Notes: a model not told the origin generated them from the sequence alone. A stretch of 64,000 bases of DNA from Craterostigma plantagineum (GCA_027422505.1 JAPQWV010001060.1:62001-126000); one strand, 5' to 3'. Numbered from the stretch's first letter, positions 25,800-37,620 are shown. A program made the numbers and translations.

Positions 25800-25857
25800 G
25801 GACGCCCGAAATAGAAAGATTAAAAGAAATAAGTGAGACGGAGGTAGTATAAGAAAA
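25800..25857. mobile_element. Stowaway-like MITE remnant
   Basis: The right end gtgagacggaggtagtat matches the reverse complement of the plant CTCCCTCCGTCYC terminus, preceded by gtgggacgcccgaaatagaaag as in intact copies. The left terminus could not be found, so the element is truncated or decayed. Confidence 0.5.
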
Positions 25858-26940
25858 CAAAGAGAATACTATTCTGGAAGGAAAAAAAAAAAGATCGCTC
25901 AATTCATTGGTTTATTCTTTTATCGGAGATATAGCAAGCAATTGTTACACTAAATAATCTTTTAAATTCAACACCAAAACAGTACAGCTATTTTATTAGG
26001 AAACAGAAAGGATAATTGAAAAAGCATGCGTAATTAATTGACCACCACACCAAATCATTCAACTTTAAGATGGGAAATAATAAAGACGACAGCACAATGC
26101 ATTGTAGTAGTAGTAGTGTTGGTAAGCCAAAAAAACATCAGTTGTCGATCAACGTCGTACATAATATATCTAAGTAGCAAAATATTATCAGTAACTATAT
26201 AATGTACGGTACACATACATAAATATTAGGATATATGTGTGAAACTGAGACTGACTAGACGACCTTCAGATAGAAAAAGGAAAATTAGAATAGGATACTA
26301 ATGTATGTAACTATCACATATGAATGAATATACTGAATGACAGCGATTTACATCTTATCCTCCAGAAATAGCACCTGGATATATTCTCGCTCCTTATACT
26401 GCTTGACAGATAGATATTTATTAAGCAGCTTTGCCAAACCAATTATTGCGTTTGTGTTGGGTGATACTCGCGCTCAAATTCGTTGTTATCCACTGGAACA
26501 ATATAATCTCGTATTATGATGTGATTAACTGATATACATTTCTTATATGTCTTATTAAAAGCTACATGCATTCCAGCGAATCAATCTTTTTTATCTACTT
26601 TTGCTTGTTCGAAAGATGGGGATGCCTTTGGCCTTTCAATTCAAAACAAAAGCAAAAGTTAATAAAGATCTCCGAATCTCATTGGAACTCCCGAATATAT
26701 AGACAAATCTCTAATTATAAACGAAATAGTTTTTTCCTGGATGAATAATGAAAGATTATTGATATTGCTTCTTGAGTAATCAACATATAGCATACTCTTA
26801 CTGTTTCAAGCAAAGCAAGAATAAATCCAACAATAGATTATTGTTAAGACGACTCAAAAAGCAGTGTATAGTTTATTCTCCCATTATATATTCCTTGAGC
26901 CTGCGTGCACGATAAATACATCGATATCACTCAAATTTGC
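25858..26940. other. intergenic, no gene seen
   Basis: AT-rich sequence with scattered short frames lacking family resemblance. Upstream region of the DUF761-like gene. Confidence 0.45.
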
Positions 26941-26951
26941 TGATCATGCAT

Positions 26952-27008
<57 letters not shown>
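26952..27008. repeat. compound (CA)n(TA)n microsatellite
   Basis: About 14 CA repeats run directly into about 13 TA repeats, less than 100 bp upstream of the DUF761-like start codon. Likely length-polymorphic. Confidence 0.95.
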
Positions 27009-27097
27009 CATGGAGGTGTCGTCCACACACACCATATATACACTCACTCGTGAATAAATAATTATATAATATCATTTTAATAGTTTGATCGCTGTGA

Positions 27098-27616
27098 ATG
27101 GAGTCCAATAATCGCATCAAACGTAGTAATAAGGGTACTTATTACTTCTCCAACAAGGCAAAGCTGGTTTTGTCTCTGTATCATCGTGCCACCGCCAAAC
27201 AGCCGTCGAGCTCCTTGACGACTAACAAAGATTCAGCTAATCATTTACATGTTAATAAGCCAGCAGCTGGCAAATTAGCTTATTATAATAACTCATCATC
27301 ATCATCATTAGTTGCTAGCAGTACGATGACTAAAAAACCGGTGGAGTACAAGATCATAGTGAACAAAGACCAAGCTCATCCTCAGCAGATTAACCCTGCT
27401 ATAATTAATGCCTTACCACCAGCAGCAGCAGCAGCTGATAGTAGGTCGAGCTTCTATGGAAGATCAGCAGGTGCTGTGTTCGATGATGATGAAGAAGAAG
27501 AAGACGCTGTAGACGCCAAGGCCACCAAATATATCTGTGCAGTGCATGAGAGGTTTCGCCTGTTTGAAAGTGCCAATTCTGATGACCGCAAAGTCGACAA
27601 CCAAGATACAAGATGA
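27098..27616 (+). CDS. DUF761-like plant protein, 172 aa
   Basis: Intronless frame. It begins MESNNRIKRSNKGTYYFSNK, followed by a basic and Ser/Asn-rich middle with homopolymer runs (SSSSSL, AAAAA). A long acidic run, DDDEEEEDAVDAKA, precedes the C-terminal KYICAVHERFRLFE. That last element matches the amphipathic tail (D-A-E-F-I-RFREQLRL type) of the plant DUF761 family. The family has no established biochemical function. The acidic stretch comes from a (GAT/GAA)n run and may vary in length. The start is chosen because it is the first ATG and gives a basic N-terminus of the expected type. Confidence 0.65.
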   Translation: MESNNRIKRSNKGTYYFSNKAKLVLSLYHRATAKQPSSSLTTNKDSANHLHVNKPAAGKLAYYNNSSSSSLVASSTMTKKPVEYKIIVNKDQAHPQQINPAIINALPPAAAAADSRSSFYGRSAGAVFDDDEEEEDAVDAKATKYICAVHERFRLFESANSDDRKVDNQDTR

Positions 27617-28904
27617 CGATCGACGACCATCATGCAGCTCTCGCAAGACTAGTCGTCGTATTATGGTGGATTTCGGATTGGCATCGATTCTCATTGTAAA
27701 TCATATATAGTAGAAGTTTAGTTTACATGATTATATCTGAAACTTTGTCTAACACGCGGATGTCTGTCTGCCTACGGTCAAATAATTGCGTAATATAATT
27801 CGCAGCCTAGACTAGTAGAGAGAACGGGACAAATGTCATTTGATGCCAGACTTTCTTTTTGAAAAAATAAAATTCAAACTAGTTTATTATTATTATAAAG
27901 GTATTATAAAAGTTTGTTACTAGTTGGGACCTTCAATAATTAGTACATATATAGACATAAATCATGCAGGATTGCACCGATTCTTTCATTTACCCATTTG
28001 CGGGCAATGATAGGGAAAAAATAATCCCTTATTAGGTTAGTATGTATCTATACGTACGTATTATATTTTCCCAACATATACGGAGGCAAGTTTGGGTTCT
28101 GTCTTGGCCAAATAAAGCCACGTTCTACACAGAAATGGGGCCCACTTCAAAACATTACTTCGCTTCTCCCGCGTTCTATATAATTGTTGGTGGGCCCATA
28201 AAATATATTAGTACTATTTGTTGTACACTGAGGGGGGTGTTTATTTTCGGTGATATTGCATCACTGTGATACTCGCATCACCGTGATGTGAATCAAAGTG
28301 ATATATCATCATTGTGTTTGTTTTGGGATAATATTTAATTAATCACTATGACGGGTGGGGTGATATTGCATAAATGACATACTTAACTCTACGTATATCA
28401 TATAAATAATGTGAACTAATATTTTTATGTTGAGATGATATTTTACGTAATAATGATTAATGTTTACTATCGAGATTTTACGTGTTGCATGAGTCATCTC
28501 GTTGCTTGCATGATTATGTGCCGAGTTACGATCAAGATCGAACGTGCCTCTCTACGTGATTTTGTGTTGATTTTGCATAATTTTATGTTAATTCTTTATA
28601 TGCTATTTTTCGGCCATTGTGACCTAGGAGACAAAAGAAGTTAGGGATTGGAAAGAAGAATTAGAATTTTTAAGGGCAAGATTGGTTAGGTTTGGAAAGT
28701 TCGGGTAAAAGTGCAAATTAGAGTTTTCTAGGGTTTTTCTTCAAATATCGGCCACGAGGGTTAAATTTGGGTGAGGGGCATAATTTGGGTAGATTGAGTC
28801 AATTTAGAAAGTTTAGGTGTGAGTAAAGATTTAAGAAATTTGAGTTTTGGATTAAATTTGGGTTTTCCAAAGTTTAAGGACTTAATTGAAATTTTACTAA
28901 AAAT

Positions 28905-29320
28905 CTGGGGCTGAGAAAGTAAAATCCGAAAAATGGAGATTTTTAAAGAAATATAAAGCTTTTGGAGCAGATTTGAAATTCAGAATAAATAATTGGGGTC
29001 CTTTGTGTAATTTGCAAAAATTTGGGGACTAGATTGAAAAGTTTAAAAATTTGGGTGCTGAGAATGTAAAATCCAAACAGTGCAGATTTTAAAGAAATAT
29101 AAGGCTTTTGGGGCAGATTTGTAATTCGGAATAAATAAGTGAGGTCCTTTGTGTAATTTTAAAAAATTTGTGGACTAGATTGTAAAGTTGTAAAAATCAA
29201 GGGCTGAGAATGTAAATTCAAACAGGGGTGATTTTTAAAGATATATAAAGCTTTTGGGGCAGATCTGAAATTTTTAAAGATTCGGGGCAGATCTGAAATT
29301 TAGGAAAATTTTTGGCCCCT
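28905..29320. repeat. about 147-bp imperfect tandem repeat, nearly 3 copies
   Basis: The phrase ctgagaa-gtaaa-tc-aa followed by tttttaaagaaatataa-gcttttgg-gcagat recurs at about 28911, 29058 and 29204, spaced 146-147 bp. The third copy is truncated and has an internal duplication of ggggcagatctgaaattt. Lies inside the 28.2-30.5 kb element. Confidence 0.8.
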
Positions 29321-29830
29321 AAAAAGTAAATTATGGGATTGTGGGGTTTTAAATGCAAAATTCATAAATATATTTTTTAAATTAGGAACTTAATTGATAT
29401 TTTGAAAGTTGGACGTTAGAATTTTAAAATATATTAAATTAGGGACCAATTGTGAAATTAGGGTCTTAAAGTGAAAAGGATTAAATTTTGGAAACTCTTA
29501 GTGAAATTTCGGGGAGAGTTTCGATGGTTAAGATTTCGAACCGATTAAATCGGAACGCAGGCTTCGGGGCCGAGTTATTTGGTGTATTATAGTTTTTGAG
29601 ATCGTGCCGAGATTATATCTCCGGCCGATATGTTTTATTTAATATGATGCATTTTATATGTTGCATTCTACTCCACGATATTTGCATATACATGGTACGA
29701 GAAGAGAGAACCGTGCGGAGTCGGTAATATTGTATAGTGATGTTGAGTGGGTAGTATATGACCGAGTGATGGTCGTCGAATTGTATGAGTAGTGAAGTTA
29801 GGACTAAGGCGCACTATATGATTGAAATGT

Positions 29831-29909
29831 GGGGAGTGGGCCTACCGAGTTACTGACCCTTGTGGGGAGTGGGGCCTTCCGAGCTACTGACCCCTGCGCG
29901 CGTGTTGCC
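29831..29909. repeat. short tandem duplication, about 35 bp x 2
   Basis: gtggggagtgggcctaccga-gttactgacccttt-type sequence appears twice in a row (gtggggagtgg-gcct-ccgag-tactgacccyt). Non-coding; purpose unknown. Confidence 0.75.
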
Positions 29910-31022
29910 TTTAGTTCCTAGCCTCGGGCCCTAATGTATTGAGATTATATGAGATGGGATATGAGAAAAAAGTCGAGCGTGCATTTTGTGAGATGTGTCG
30001 GGATGAGAGTCGAGTGAGAGCATTTGCATTCATGCATATTTTTCATCTACTGGCAAAAGCTCATGATTTACGTCTGTAGGTACGAACGAGTCGGACGTTG
30101 AAAAAAAAAGAAAACGTCACGACTAGGCGGCTGATGGCGGTGACTCCACGGGCTTTTGAGAGCGGCGCAGTACATGAGACGTGATCTGTGGAGTGCTTTA
30201 AATTATTAATAAGGTTATATAAGGAATAAATGTTAAAATATCATGGATAATACTGTCCAAATAAAAATTCAAATATCACCTCATCACCGTAATGTTGGAT
30301 CACCTAGCTTTTTTAGGCTGATCTAAAAGTTGAAATATCACCCCACTGTGTTACAGTGATGACTCATCACCTACGAAAAACAAACACAGTGATGAGAAGG
30401 TAATGTGAAGATCACGGTGATGTTTTGGAGGATCACCTCAAAACAAACACCCCCTAAGTGTGCTTATTGAATTTTAGTTTTGAAATTTATAATTTATGTT
30501 TAGTAGATGAGATATAATTTTTTATATATATAAAAGGAAAATAACTATTAGGGGTATAAGTATAATAACTAAAAATTGATGTGTTAAATGTGATAATTAT
30601 TTATTTAATGAAATTAGAAATAAAGAGGTTAAATTGTAAATATTTTACATACCAAATTAGTATTTAATAGCCACCTCTCACTCTCACCCTTAATATAATC
30701 TCACTCTCACCCTTAATATAATAGTTGTTCATTTCTCAGCCATTTTTTTATATAGATACATCATCTATGAATTTCTTTTTTTTTCACGAGTTGGGAGAAA
30801 ATCTGAACGTAATTGTCGCCTATCAAACAAGCGTGACTTCAGACGGGATTTATAACACACAGGATAACAAAGTGACGCCTTATGCATTACGTTAGATACG
30901 ATGTGTATTTCTATCTACAGTATCTCCACTCGCAGTCTTTTTTAGTTCTTATTGCAATATTTAGATTTTCGGATCAGTATCACGCACGTGGTGTTCTGTT
31001 GGTAGGGCATAAATCGAGATTG

Positions 31023-31046
31023 GAGAGAGAGAGAGAGAGAGAGAGA
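31023..31046. repeat. (GA)n microsatellite
   Basis: About 12 GA repeats in the intergenic region upstream of the TCP gene. Confidence 0.9.
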
Positions 31047-31164
31047 TCTATTTGTTTGTATTTTTCTTTTTAAAACTTCCGCTCGTTAATAAAAGTGCAA
31101 ATTACTAGACAGCCCCAATTAATATTTTGAATTAAAAGGATTCATATAAGTTTTATTTATAGAT

Positions 31165-31430
31165 AATGACCCAATTTAAGTTTCATTTAGAGAAAAAGAC
31201 TCATGTGTTACCACACCAATGAAGTGTTACCAGTTACCACAAACCCATGAAGTATTACTACATAACCATGAAGTGGTACCACAGACCCGTGAAGTGTTAT
31301 CATACCTGAACTGTTACTACATACACATGAAGTGATATTTGGAACCATGAAGTGTCTGAAAATTTGTGTTTTTAAAATTATGAATTTTTTTACAGGTGTC
31401 TGGACTCTAATTGAAACTTAAATGGGAGCC
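31165..31430. repeat. minisatellite-cored inverted-end repeat, copy 1
   Basis: The ends are inverted: ccaatttaagtttcatttag on the left, and ctctaattgaaacttaaatg on the right. The core (about 31195-31365) is a string of degenerate units containing catgaagtgttaccaca, roughly 22-26 bp each, in six or seven copies. A relative in opposite orientation lies at 52.4-52.7 kb. Confidence 0.7.
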
Positions 31431-31935
31431 TGAAACGTAAATGCCCCTGAAACGATGGATCGATTAGAAAGGGATTTGAATGCGCAGGAGCAGCACAACA
31501 TGAACTGAAGAAGCAAGTGGAATGGGAAATATTGTCTGAACCAAACGAAGCAGTCAAAAGTCAAAGCATCAACAGTTTTTTTGTTCTAAATCTTACTAGT
31601 ATTAATTTATATATATGAATAGTATCACTATCGCACATTCTTTTGCATTTCGCTTGGTTGTCATATGAATGTTAACCTACTAGCTAAAATCGATCAGCAA
31701 ATAAACCTTTACCTTTCAAGTTTTTCCATTTCATCTTTCAAACCATCGTCTCTTCGTTCGATCATATAGACCGTCCACACATAAAATAATACGAAAATAA
31801 TAATATTGTAAAGAAAGAAGGGCAAGCAAAACAACTTTTTATCTCTTAACATCCTCAATCGAGATTCACGATGGTCGTGATGATGTTTGACCCTTTACAC
31901 TAAATCGCAGGAGAACTTCAAAAGTTCAATTTTAG
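31431..31935. other. upstream region of the TCP gene
   Basis: AT-rich with no other gene. The last 150 bp contain the likely 5' leader; no promoter element could be assigned with confidence. Confidence 0.4.
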
Positions 31936-32823
31936 ATGGATCCCAAGAACTCAAACCAGCCTAAGCAAGCGATGCCCGTCTTCTTAAACCAGCCTCAATC
32001 ATCGAATCAGCACGATAGCAACTCTAATATGAGCGACAGGTCCTCAGAAATCAAAGACTCGGAGCTTGTACCCGCAGAAAGAGTATCTGAAGAGCCCAAG
32101 AAACATTCCTTAGCCCCAAAAAGAAGCAAAAACAAAGACAGGCACGCGAAAGTCGAAGGCAGAGGTAGAAGAATAAGGATGCCCGCGTTATGTGCTGCTA
32201 GAATATTTCAGCTGACCAGAGAATTGGGTCACAAGTCCGATGGGGAAACTATCCAATGGTTGCTTCAACAAGCAGAGCCATCTATAATTGCAGCAACGGG
32301 TACAGGGACGGTGCCTGCCTCTGCTTTAGAAGCTGCTGGTGGATCTTTATCGCAGCACGGGACATCTTTGTCATCAGGGCTTCGGTACAAGATAGATGAT
32401 TTGGTCAATAATAGGACAACTTCCACTTGGCCTGGGAATATGGAGAGACCGGCGCCACCGCCGCCACACGGGTTAGGTGCAAGTACGGGGTTGTTGTGGC
32501 CATATGGCACTGTCAATATTTTTGGATCATCAACAGATTCAGCGAATCCATCATCATCTTCTTCTGGTCCACCAATGGGGTTGGGGACTAGTGAGGGTTA
32601 CTTGCAGAAGATTGGCTTTCCAAGGTTTGACTCGCCCATGGGTTTTACTACTTCAATCTTGGGCCACCAACTCCCTGGTTTGGAGCTTGGGTTGTCGCAG
32701 GATGGGGGACATCTTGGGGTTTTGAGTCCTCGGACACTTAGCCAGATTTATCAGCAGATGGGACAACAGAACAGAGCTGTCCAACGTTCACCAAAGGACG
32801 AGTCACAAAAATCCGGAGATTAA
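31936..32823 (+). CDS. TCP20: class I TCP transcription factor, TCP20-like
   Basis: Intronless, 295 residues. The TCP domain covers about residues 63-120: basic region [20 protein letters not shown], helix [16 protein letters not shown], helix [20 protein letters not shown]. The four-residue-shorter basic region marks class I. Cys86 in MPALCAAR is the redox-sensitive cysteine described for class I members. Downstream, [31 protein letters not shown] and [16 protein letters not shown] match the TCP20/TCP6-type C-terminus and separate it from TCP9/TCP19. Binds GCCCR-type site-II elements; TCP20 proteins act in growth control, ribosomal gene expression and nitrate foraging. The start is the first ATG and fits the family. 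Confidence 0.93.
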   Translation: MDPKNSNQPKQAMPVFLNQPQSSNQHDSNSNMSDRSSEIKDSELVPAERVSEEPKKHSLAPKRSKNKDRHAKVEGRGRRIRMPALCAARIFQLTRELGHKSDGETIQWLLQQAEPSIIAATGTGTVPASALEAAGGSLSQHGTSLSSGLRYKIDDLVNNRTTSTWPGNMERPAPPPPHGLGASTGLLWPYGTVNIFGSSTDSANPSSSSSGPPMGLGTSEGYLQKIGFPRFDSPMGFTTSILGHQLPGLELGLSQDGGHLGVLSPRTLSQIYQQMGQQNRAVQRSPKDESQKSGD

Positions 32824-33297
32824 GATTGCTTCGGGAACAGTACGTTGTTTGATTATCAGTTTGGTTACTTTCGTGGTTGTGGATGATTACAATCTCGCCT
32901 TGTAATGGGGAAGCGTTATATATAGATATGAACGAAAGAGTGCTTTTTTTTTTTGGTTGTTTTCCCTCACTCTTTTTTCCTTTAACCTCATGTCCTCTGT
33001 TCAGTTCAGACTTCTGCCACAGGTTAGCATCAATTTTGTTGATTATCTTCCTTGTCTTTCATTTCCCTTTTCCTCGAGATAGAACCACCTTTTGTTTTAT
33101 CATGTTGTACATTATAATACGGAGTTGATTCTGCTTTGAATGTGGGTTGAATTTGAGACAGCCGTGCTTTTTTGTTTTCCGAATTAACAAACTGCTTGCT
33201 TAATGCTGAGGACTAAGTGTAAGAGCAGTTCCAGTTTCAGTAAAAGAAAAATGACACATCAATGAGACATGGATGAAGGAGAGGGAATCGCATCATC
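32824..33297. other. 3' flank of the TCP gene
   Basis: T-rich sequence, likely 3' UTR of the TCP gene in its first part. The short frame at 32877-33128 is a chance reading. Confidence 0.45.
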
Positions 33298-33776
33298 TTA
33301 TGGTTTTTGTGTCGAACCTGATAGTTCTATTGATGTCATGAAGTGATCAGCATTATACTGTAACTTCTCTGAATGCAAAAATGCTTTCCGTGCTAGAGGC
33401 GAGAGATAATTGTGTTTTTGCACCACTAACATGCGTGGTGGAGTGGAAATACTGCCCGTATCATTCATAGCAAACATGTCATCAATTGTCCGAAGCTCAG
33501 TGCTGTCTTGCATAAAGTGGTAATCTTGTGTTCGAATATATTATGAGTTCATTCAGAACGATTGTCGATGGATCAGATCAAGGCAACTGCCCCTGTTTGG
33601 TCATTCACTTGGTCTTCCATGTATGAGACCTTCATACTGCCAGCCTTGGTTGTTACGTGATTGTCAAGCAAATGGATGTATACTTCTCTTTCAGGTGACA
33701 GATTCCCGCGTTCCTCTATTGTTTGCAAAGCCCAACTAGGTGGTGACCCTTGGATTCGAATCGATATCTCCGGCAA
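33298..33776 (-). pseudogene. unrecognised two-exon-like coding remnant
   Basis: Two adjacent minus-strand frames, 33573-33776 (SIRIQGSPPSWALQTIEERG ... HLLDNHVTTKAGSMKVSYME) and 33298-33513 (ELRTIDDMFAMNDTGS ... SPLARKAFLHSEKLQYNADH), have the amino-acid texture of real protein rather than noise and end at a plausible stop. I do not recognise the family. No complete start or flanking exons could be identified, so it may be a fragment of a gene or an exon pair of an unrecognised gene. Confidence 0.3.
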
Positions 33777-34206
33777 GTATTGGTAACATGGACTGGAGAG
33801 ATAGTTGGGAGTAAATCTGATCTTTATCTGAATCTTTCTTCATATAACAAATTACAATTGTATTTATAGAAGGTGTAATTCATAGTTGCATGTATCTTAA
33901 ATATATACCGCTCATATAATTTGCATCTTTGTCATGGCTCTCCTATCTTAATATGAATGATGAGCATGAGTGAGTGTGTCATGTCAAGACCTAATAATCC
34001 TCAGGGGATTTCTGCTTGAAATCTGTACGTATACCGATATATTTGAAAACATTCAAGTGATACACACATAGATGAAACACGTGGAATGCAACTTATTTTG
34101 ATGCACATGTGACATGATTAAGATCATAACCTGACAGCAACAAAGCACACGACAATGTTCCTGAGGCTTGTTATGTAGTAGCTAATTGGCAAATTTATTA
34201 TTATTA
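33777..34206. other. intergenic, no gene seen
   Basis: AT-rich; no frame or repeat boundary recognised. The right end is the 3' flank of the Ole e 1-like gene. Confidence 0.45.
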
Positions 34207-34786
34207 TTATTTCCCACACAAGGAGATGTTGATCTTTGATGGCCTGTAACTCAATGGGTTGAGGCTGTAGATGCACAAATTGGCTTGTCTTGATTTGACG
34301 GAAATCTCATCTGTTGTGGTCCGAAAACCGGGGACGTTACACGATGAAGCCGAACTTGATGTTAGGGTTGCTCTACATGAGTTCCCAACGGCTTTGTCTC
34401 TCGCACATTGAACTCCATCAACAGAGGGCACTTCCAACTTGTAGATCCCATTCTTATTAGTAGTTCTATTGACTGAAAACGATATCTGCTCAGCAGTTCT
34501 TGGAGATACAGCCTTGAACATGCAATCTATTCTAACTTCAACACCTACACAATTAATTCTTAAGCTATTGGGTTTTAAACCATGTGTAGTTGTTGATATT
34601 TCAAAAAGTACCTGGCAAGAAGTAGCTGTATGTGGAAAAAGAGTTGTTTGAGCAGACATCACAGTACACCATGCCCATGACAGTGATCTGTGGGATGGAG
34701 TTGGGCTTCGAAGACCCAACTTGCAAGAACAGTGGCACGGTAGCAAACAAGAAAGAAAACACCGCGAAAAATGCCGAGGCCGCCAT
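34207..34786 (-). CDS. pollen Ole e 1-like / extensin-like secreted protein
   Basis: Two exons, 34612-34786 and 34207-34544, with canonical splice sites, give 170 residues. Residues 1-25 form a signal peptide (MAASAFFAVFSFLFATVPLF). The mature protein begins near the Ole e 1 motif ITVMGMVYCDVCSNN and continues with LPGVEVRIDCMF and TNKNGIYKLEVPSVDGVQC. Eight cysteines are present in the mature part, consistent with disulphide-bonded cell-wall proteins of the Pollen_Ole_e_1 superfamily. It lacks a proline-rich extensin region, so it is the short form. Expected in the apoplast; exact role unknown. It is not necessarily pollen-specific, since most family members are vegetative. Confidence 0.9.
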
Positions 34787-35656
34787 TTATTTTTTCACAG
34801 GTAGAACAGCCACAACCCCGACCCCTCCTTGCCTATGAATCAGAAGAAGAAGTTGCTTTTATTTGGTCTTATTAGTAGGCTGCGGAATAGACAATAGTTA
34901 CTACGCTATCTCATCTAGTGTTTTAGATGGTGCGGATAATGTATATATGCGGCCAGTTGTGCTGGAAGAAGAAGAAGAAGAAGAAGAAGAAGAAGAGGAA
35001 GGAGAAGCTCTCCTCTCATGTCATGTAAAAACAAATGCATGTGAGTTTCTTTTGGCATGTAGTGAAGTGAAGCAGCGAGTGGGGCAGTAGTAGTAGTAGC
35101 AAGCTGAAGGGAGTTACAAACAATGGGTTGATCTTTAACTAATCAAGGAATTTTTACTTGCCCACAAGTTCAACTATCATCTTACATATAGCGAGTGAAG
35201 TTCTTCAAGATTCTTGAATGTGCTATGAAATCCATAGTCGTTGAAAGATGATATTTGGATCGAAGATAAATTCACAACACAAAAAAATACATTTTATACA
35301 ATTGCAATATAAAAATAAAAAATTAGAAAGACGTACAAACTTAAAAAAATATGAAAATGACAAAGTTGTAAAAATGAACTGTGACGTGTTTCATATTATA
35401 ATTATTAAATAAAAATATTTTCAATAATTATAGTAACGTTTTAAAGTTAAAAATAGTAATTCTAAGTTCTAACGTAGCTGGGAGTAACATTATTCAATAG
35501 CTAATATAGGTTAGAGTAACAATGTTCATTGAACAAAATATAGATAACCTGGATTGGAGATAAGATTTACTACTAAGCGCACGATACAGTAGGAGATTAC
35601 TATTACAATACACAACAATAGTGAGTGACTCCTACTCGGATAGAAAGAAGTGCTGA
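34787..35656. other. intergenic between divergent genes
   Basis: Shared upstream region of the Ole e 1-like gene (minus) and SKL1 (plus). It holds a (GAA)n run at about 34963-34996 that makes a poly-Glu frame of no evident meaning, and otherwise AT-rich DNA. Confidence 0.5.
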
Positions 35657-37363
35657 GTGGATATGATTATGAACGGAGTGCAGAGGGCCATTCACTGCTG
35701 CAGCTCAATTTTGCCTGCTTGTTCACAAATATCGCCTGTTCCGATTTTGTATGTAAAACCTGTGAGGAAATTTTCCGTTCATCCCAAATCTACTCGTGCA
35801 ATCATCAGTGACGACAACAGCACTGCAGGTTCGAATGCATTCCTTTTCTTGATTTTGCGAGAGCTGTCTTTTTTTCCTCTTCATCTTTTGGTCGAAAGAG
35901 CCACATAATACGATTATACGATGATATCCCATTGTAAAGTAACTCCGTATGTATCCTTTTTCTTAAATAAAACTTCCGAATTTCAATAATTAGATTCCGT
36001 GGCGACGAAGGCTGTTGATGTCGGTCGCTCCCTAGCTCTTAAAGTGAGGCATCTGATTTCTTTTGCTTTAAAATCTCTTTGTCCTTTATTTATGTTGAAG
36101 TCTGGTTATATTTCACTTTAACTTCAGAGGAGGGCTACCGAGCTATCAGCTGACCTGAAGGGTACTTCTATATTTCTTGTTGGTGAGAAAATTCTTTGCT
36201 TCCAATTTGATTTATTCTTCAGCTGGTTAAGTTGATCCGACAGCTCTGCACTTTTTCCGCTAAAGGTATAAACAGCTCTTACAAATCAAGCTTGGGGAAA
36301 ATGCTCGCCGATGCGTTACGATACTATTGCTTTGACAGGTATACCTATCTATCTCCATAGGTGAGTTGTGACTCTTTTCTACACTGACATAGTGACATCG
36401 GTTTCACTCTGCAGCGACAATTTGGTTGAGGAAGCTTGTGGAGGGAAAGATGCTGCAACGGCTTACATAGAGAGTGATGAAGAGGGATTTTTGGGATCAG
36501 AGGTAGCCTGAAGTAATTGTCACTTGTTTAATGCTTGCTTGATGAGGTTTTCCCCGCTAATTTTATGGTCAATTAACCAAAGTTAACTGTAGACTGAAGT
36601 CTTGAAACAACTTTCCTCTATGGGTCGCCTTGTTGTATGTGCTGGAAATGGTGCCGTCAAAAGCTCAACGAATTTGTATGACGCTATTTGCAAAGGCTAC
36701 ACTTTCGATGTAATTATGATGAATGCAAGCAGCAGTTCGTGACTGACTGACTGACCCACCTGTGTATAGGGCCCTGTTGAGACATGGGATATCAATATTT
36801 ATTGATGTCCCTTTAGAGTTGGTTGCCAACGAGCTGATACGAAACAAGGTTCAACTTTCAGCTTCTGACTCTTTCTTCTGCAGAGATTCTAGTGAGGTCT
36901 GTTAGCATGTCAAATTTCTATGTTTTTTTAGGGTTGAAGCCTTTCAGATCTAATTGCTAGATAATCTGTGGCAGATTCTGGATCAATTGACTGTGCTATA
37001 TAGTAGTGCTCGGAGTGGATATTCTGCAGCCGATGTGAAAATATCATTTCAAAGTGAGTCTGTCGGTCTGTCTCCAAAGTTTCTCTTCTCTTATAGATTT
37101 CTTTCTTCAGGATATGAGTTGATGATGTGTTTTGTTTACCTGTGCGGAGTAGAAGTGGCGTCAGAATTGGGTTATGATGCATTGGATTCCGTGACATCAC
37201 AAGATCTTTGCATGGAAGTAAGCTCATGTAGTGATTTTGTAATTGGTCTGCAATCATCCGATTCTTGATTTGGTGTTGAAATAATAATGTTCAGGTTATC
37301 AAGGAGATGGAAAAATTGGTGAGAGCAAAGAAGATGATGGAGGAGGCTGGGAGGCCATTTTAA
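35657..37363 (+). CDS. SKL1: probable inactive shikimate kinase-like 1, chloroplastic
   Basis: Plastid protein derived from shikimate kinase; in Arabidopsis SKL1 lacks kinase activity and is needed for chloroplast biogenesis. The first exon (35657-about 35827) encodes a Ser/Pro/Arg-rich transit-peptide-like leader. Later exons give RRATELSADLKGTSIFLVGI, NSSYKSSLGKMLADALRYYC, FDSDNLVEEACGGKDAATAY, TEVLKQLSSMGRLVVCAGNG, RHGISIFIDVPLELVANELI, LDQLTVLYSSARSGYSAADV, VASELGYDALDSVTSQDLCM and finally EMEKLVRAKKMMEEAGRPF with TAA at 37361-37363. The P-loop GxxGxGK(S/T) of true shikimate kinase is replaced by GINSSYKSSLGK, as in SKL1. A possible exon at about 36933-36990 contains an in-frame TAA at 36947-36949; splicing from AAG at 36848 directly to the acceptor at about 36975 keeps frame and avoids it. 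Confidence 0.85.
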
Positions 37364-37565
37364 CCCGTAGGTTTCATCCACAAGCAACTAATCCTTCCTT
37401 TTTCACGCGATGCATTGGTTCCTTCCTTCCGTCTACGCGCTTCCAAGAGTAGAAAAACAAAATGCGCTTCCTTTATGGATAATCTCATCAAACTTGTGAA
37501 TTTGGTGCTGCGTGTTTTGGAAGAGAGGACTCTATCCACATATAATTATTTCTCCTTAAAATTAA

Positions 37566-37620
37566 TAGATAGTGCAAACGCATATATAATATATATATAT
37601 TATATATATATATATAATAT
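37566..37620. repeat. (TA)n-rich low-complexity tract
   Basis: Nearly pure TA/ATA repeats directly left of the foldback-MITE half copy, with palindromic tatatatat pairs. Confidence 0.8.

Larger units (their letters stand above)
28231..30456. mobile_element. 2.2 kb inverted-end element, possibly PIF/Harbinger-like, with nested DNA
   Basis: The left end GGGGGGTGTTTATTTTCGGT pairs with the right end, whose reverse complement is GGGGGTGTTTGTTTTGAGGT. TGA precedes the left end and TAA follows the right, compatible with a decayed 3-bp TWA target site. Near both ends, atcaccgtgatg / catcactgtgat palindromes recur. The interior (about 28400-30200) has no transposase frame and looks like a separate non-coding insertion with tandem repeats. 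Superfamily is inferred from the ends only. Confidence 0.6.

Noticed and set aside
26864..27061. 65-aa frame with THTHTHTH and YIYIYIYI
   Set aside because: Translation of the (CA)n(TA)n microsatellite.
34863..35090. 75-aa frame with a poly-Glu run
   Set aside because: Comes from a (GAA)n repeat in the upstream region; no homology or gene context.
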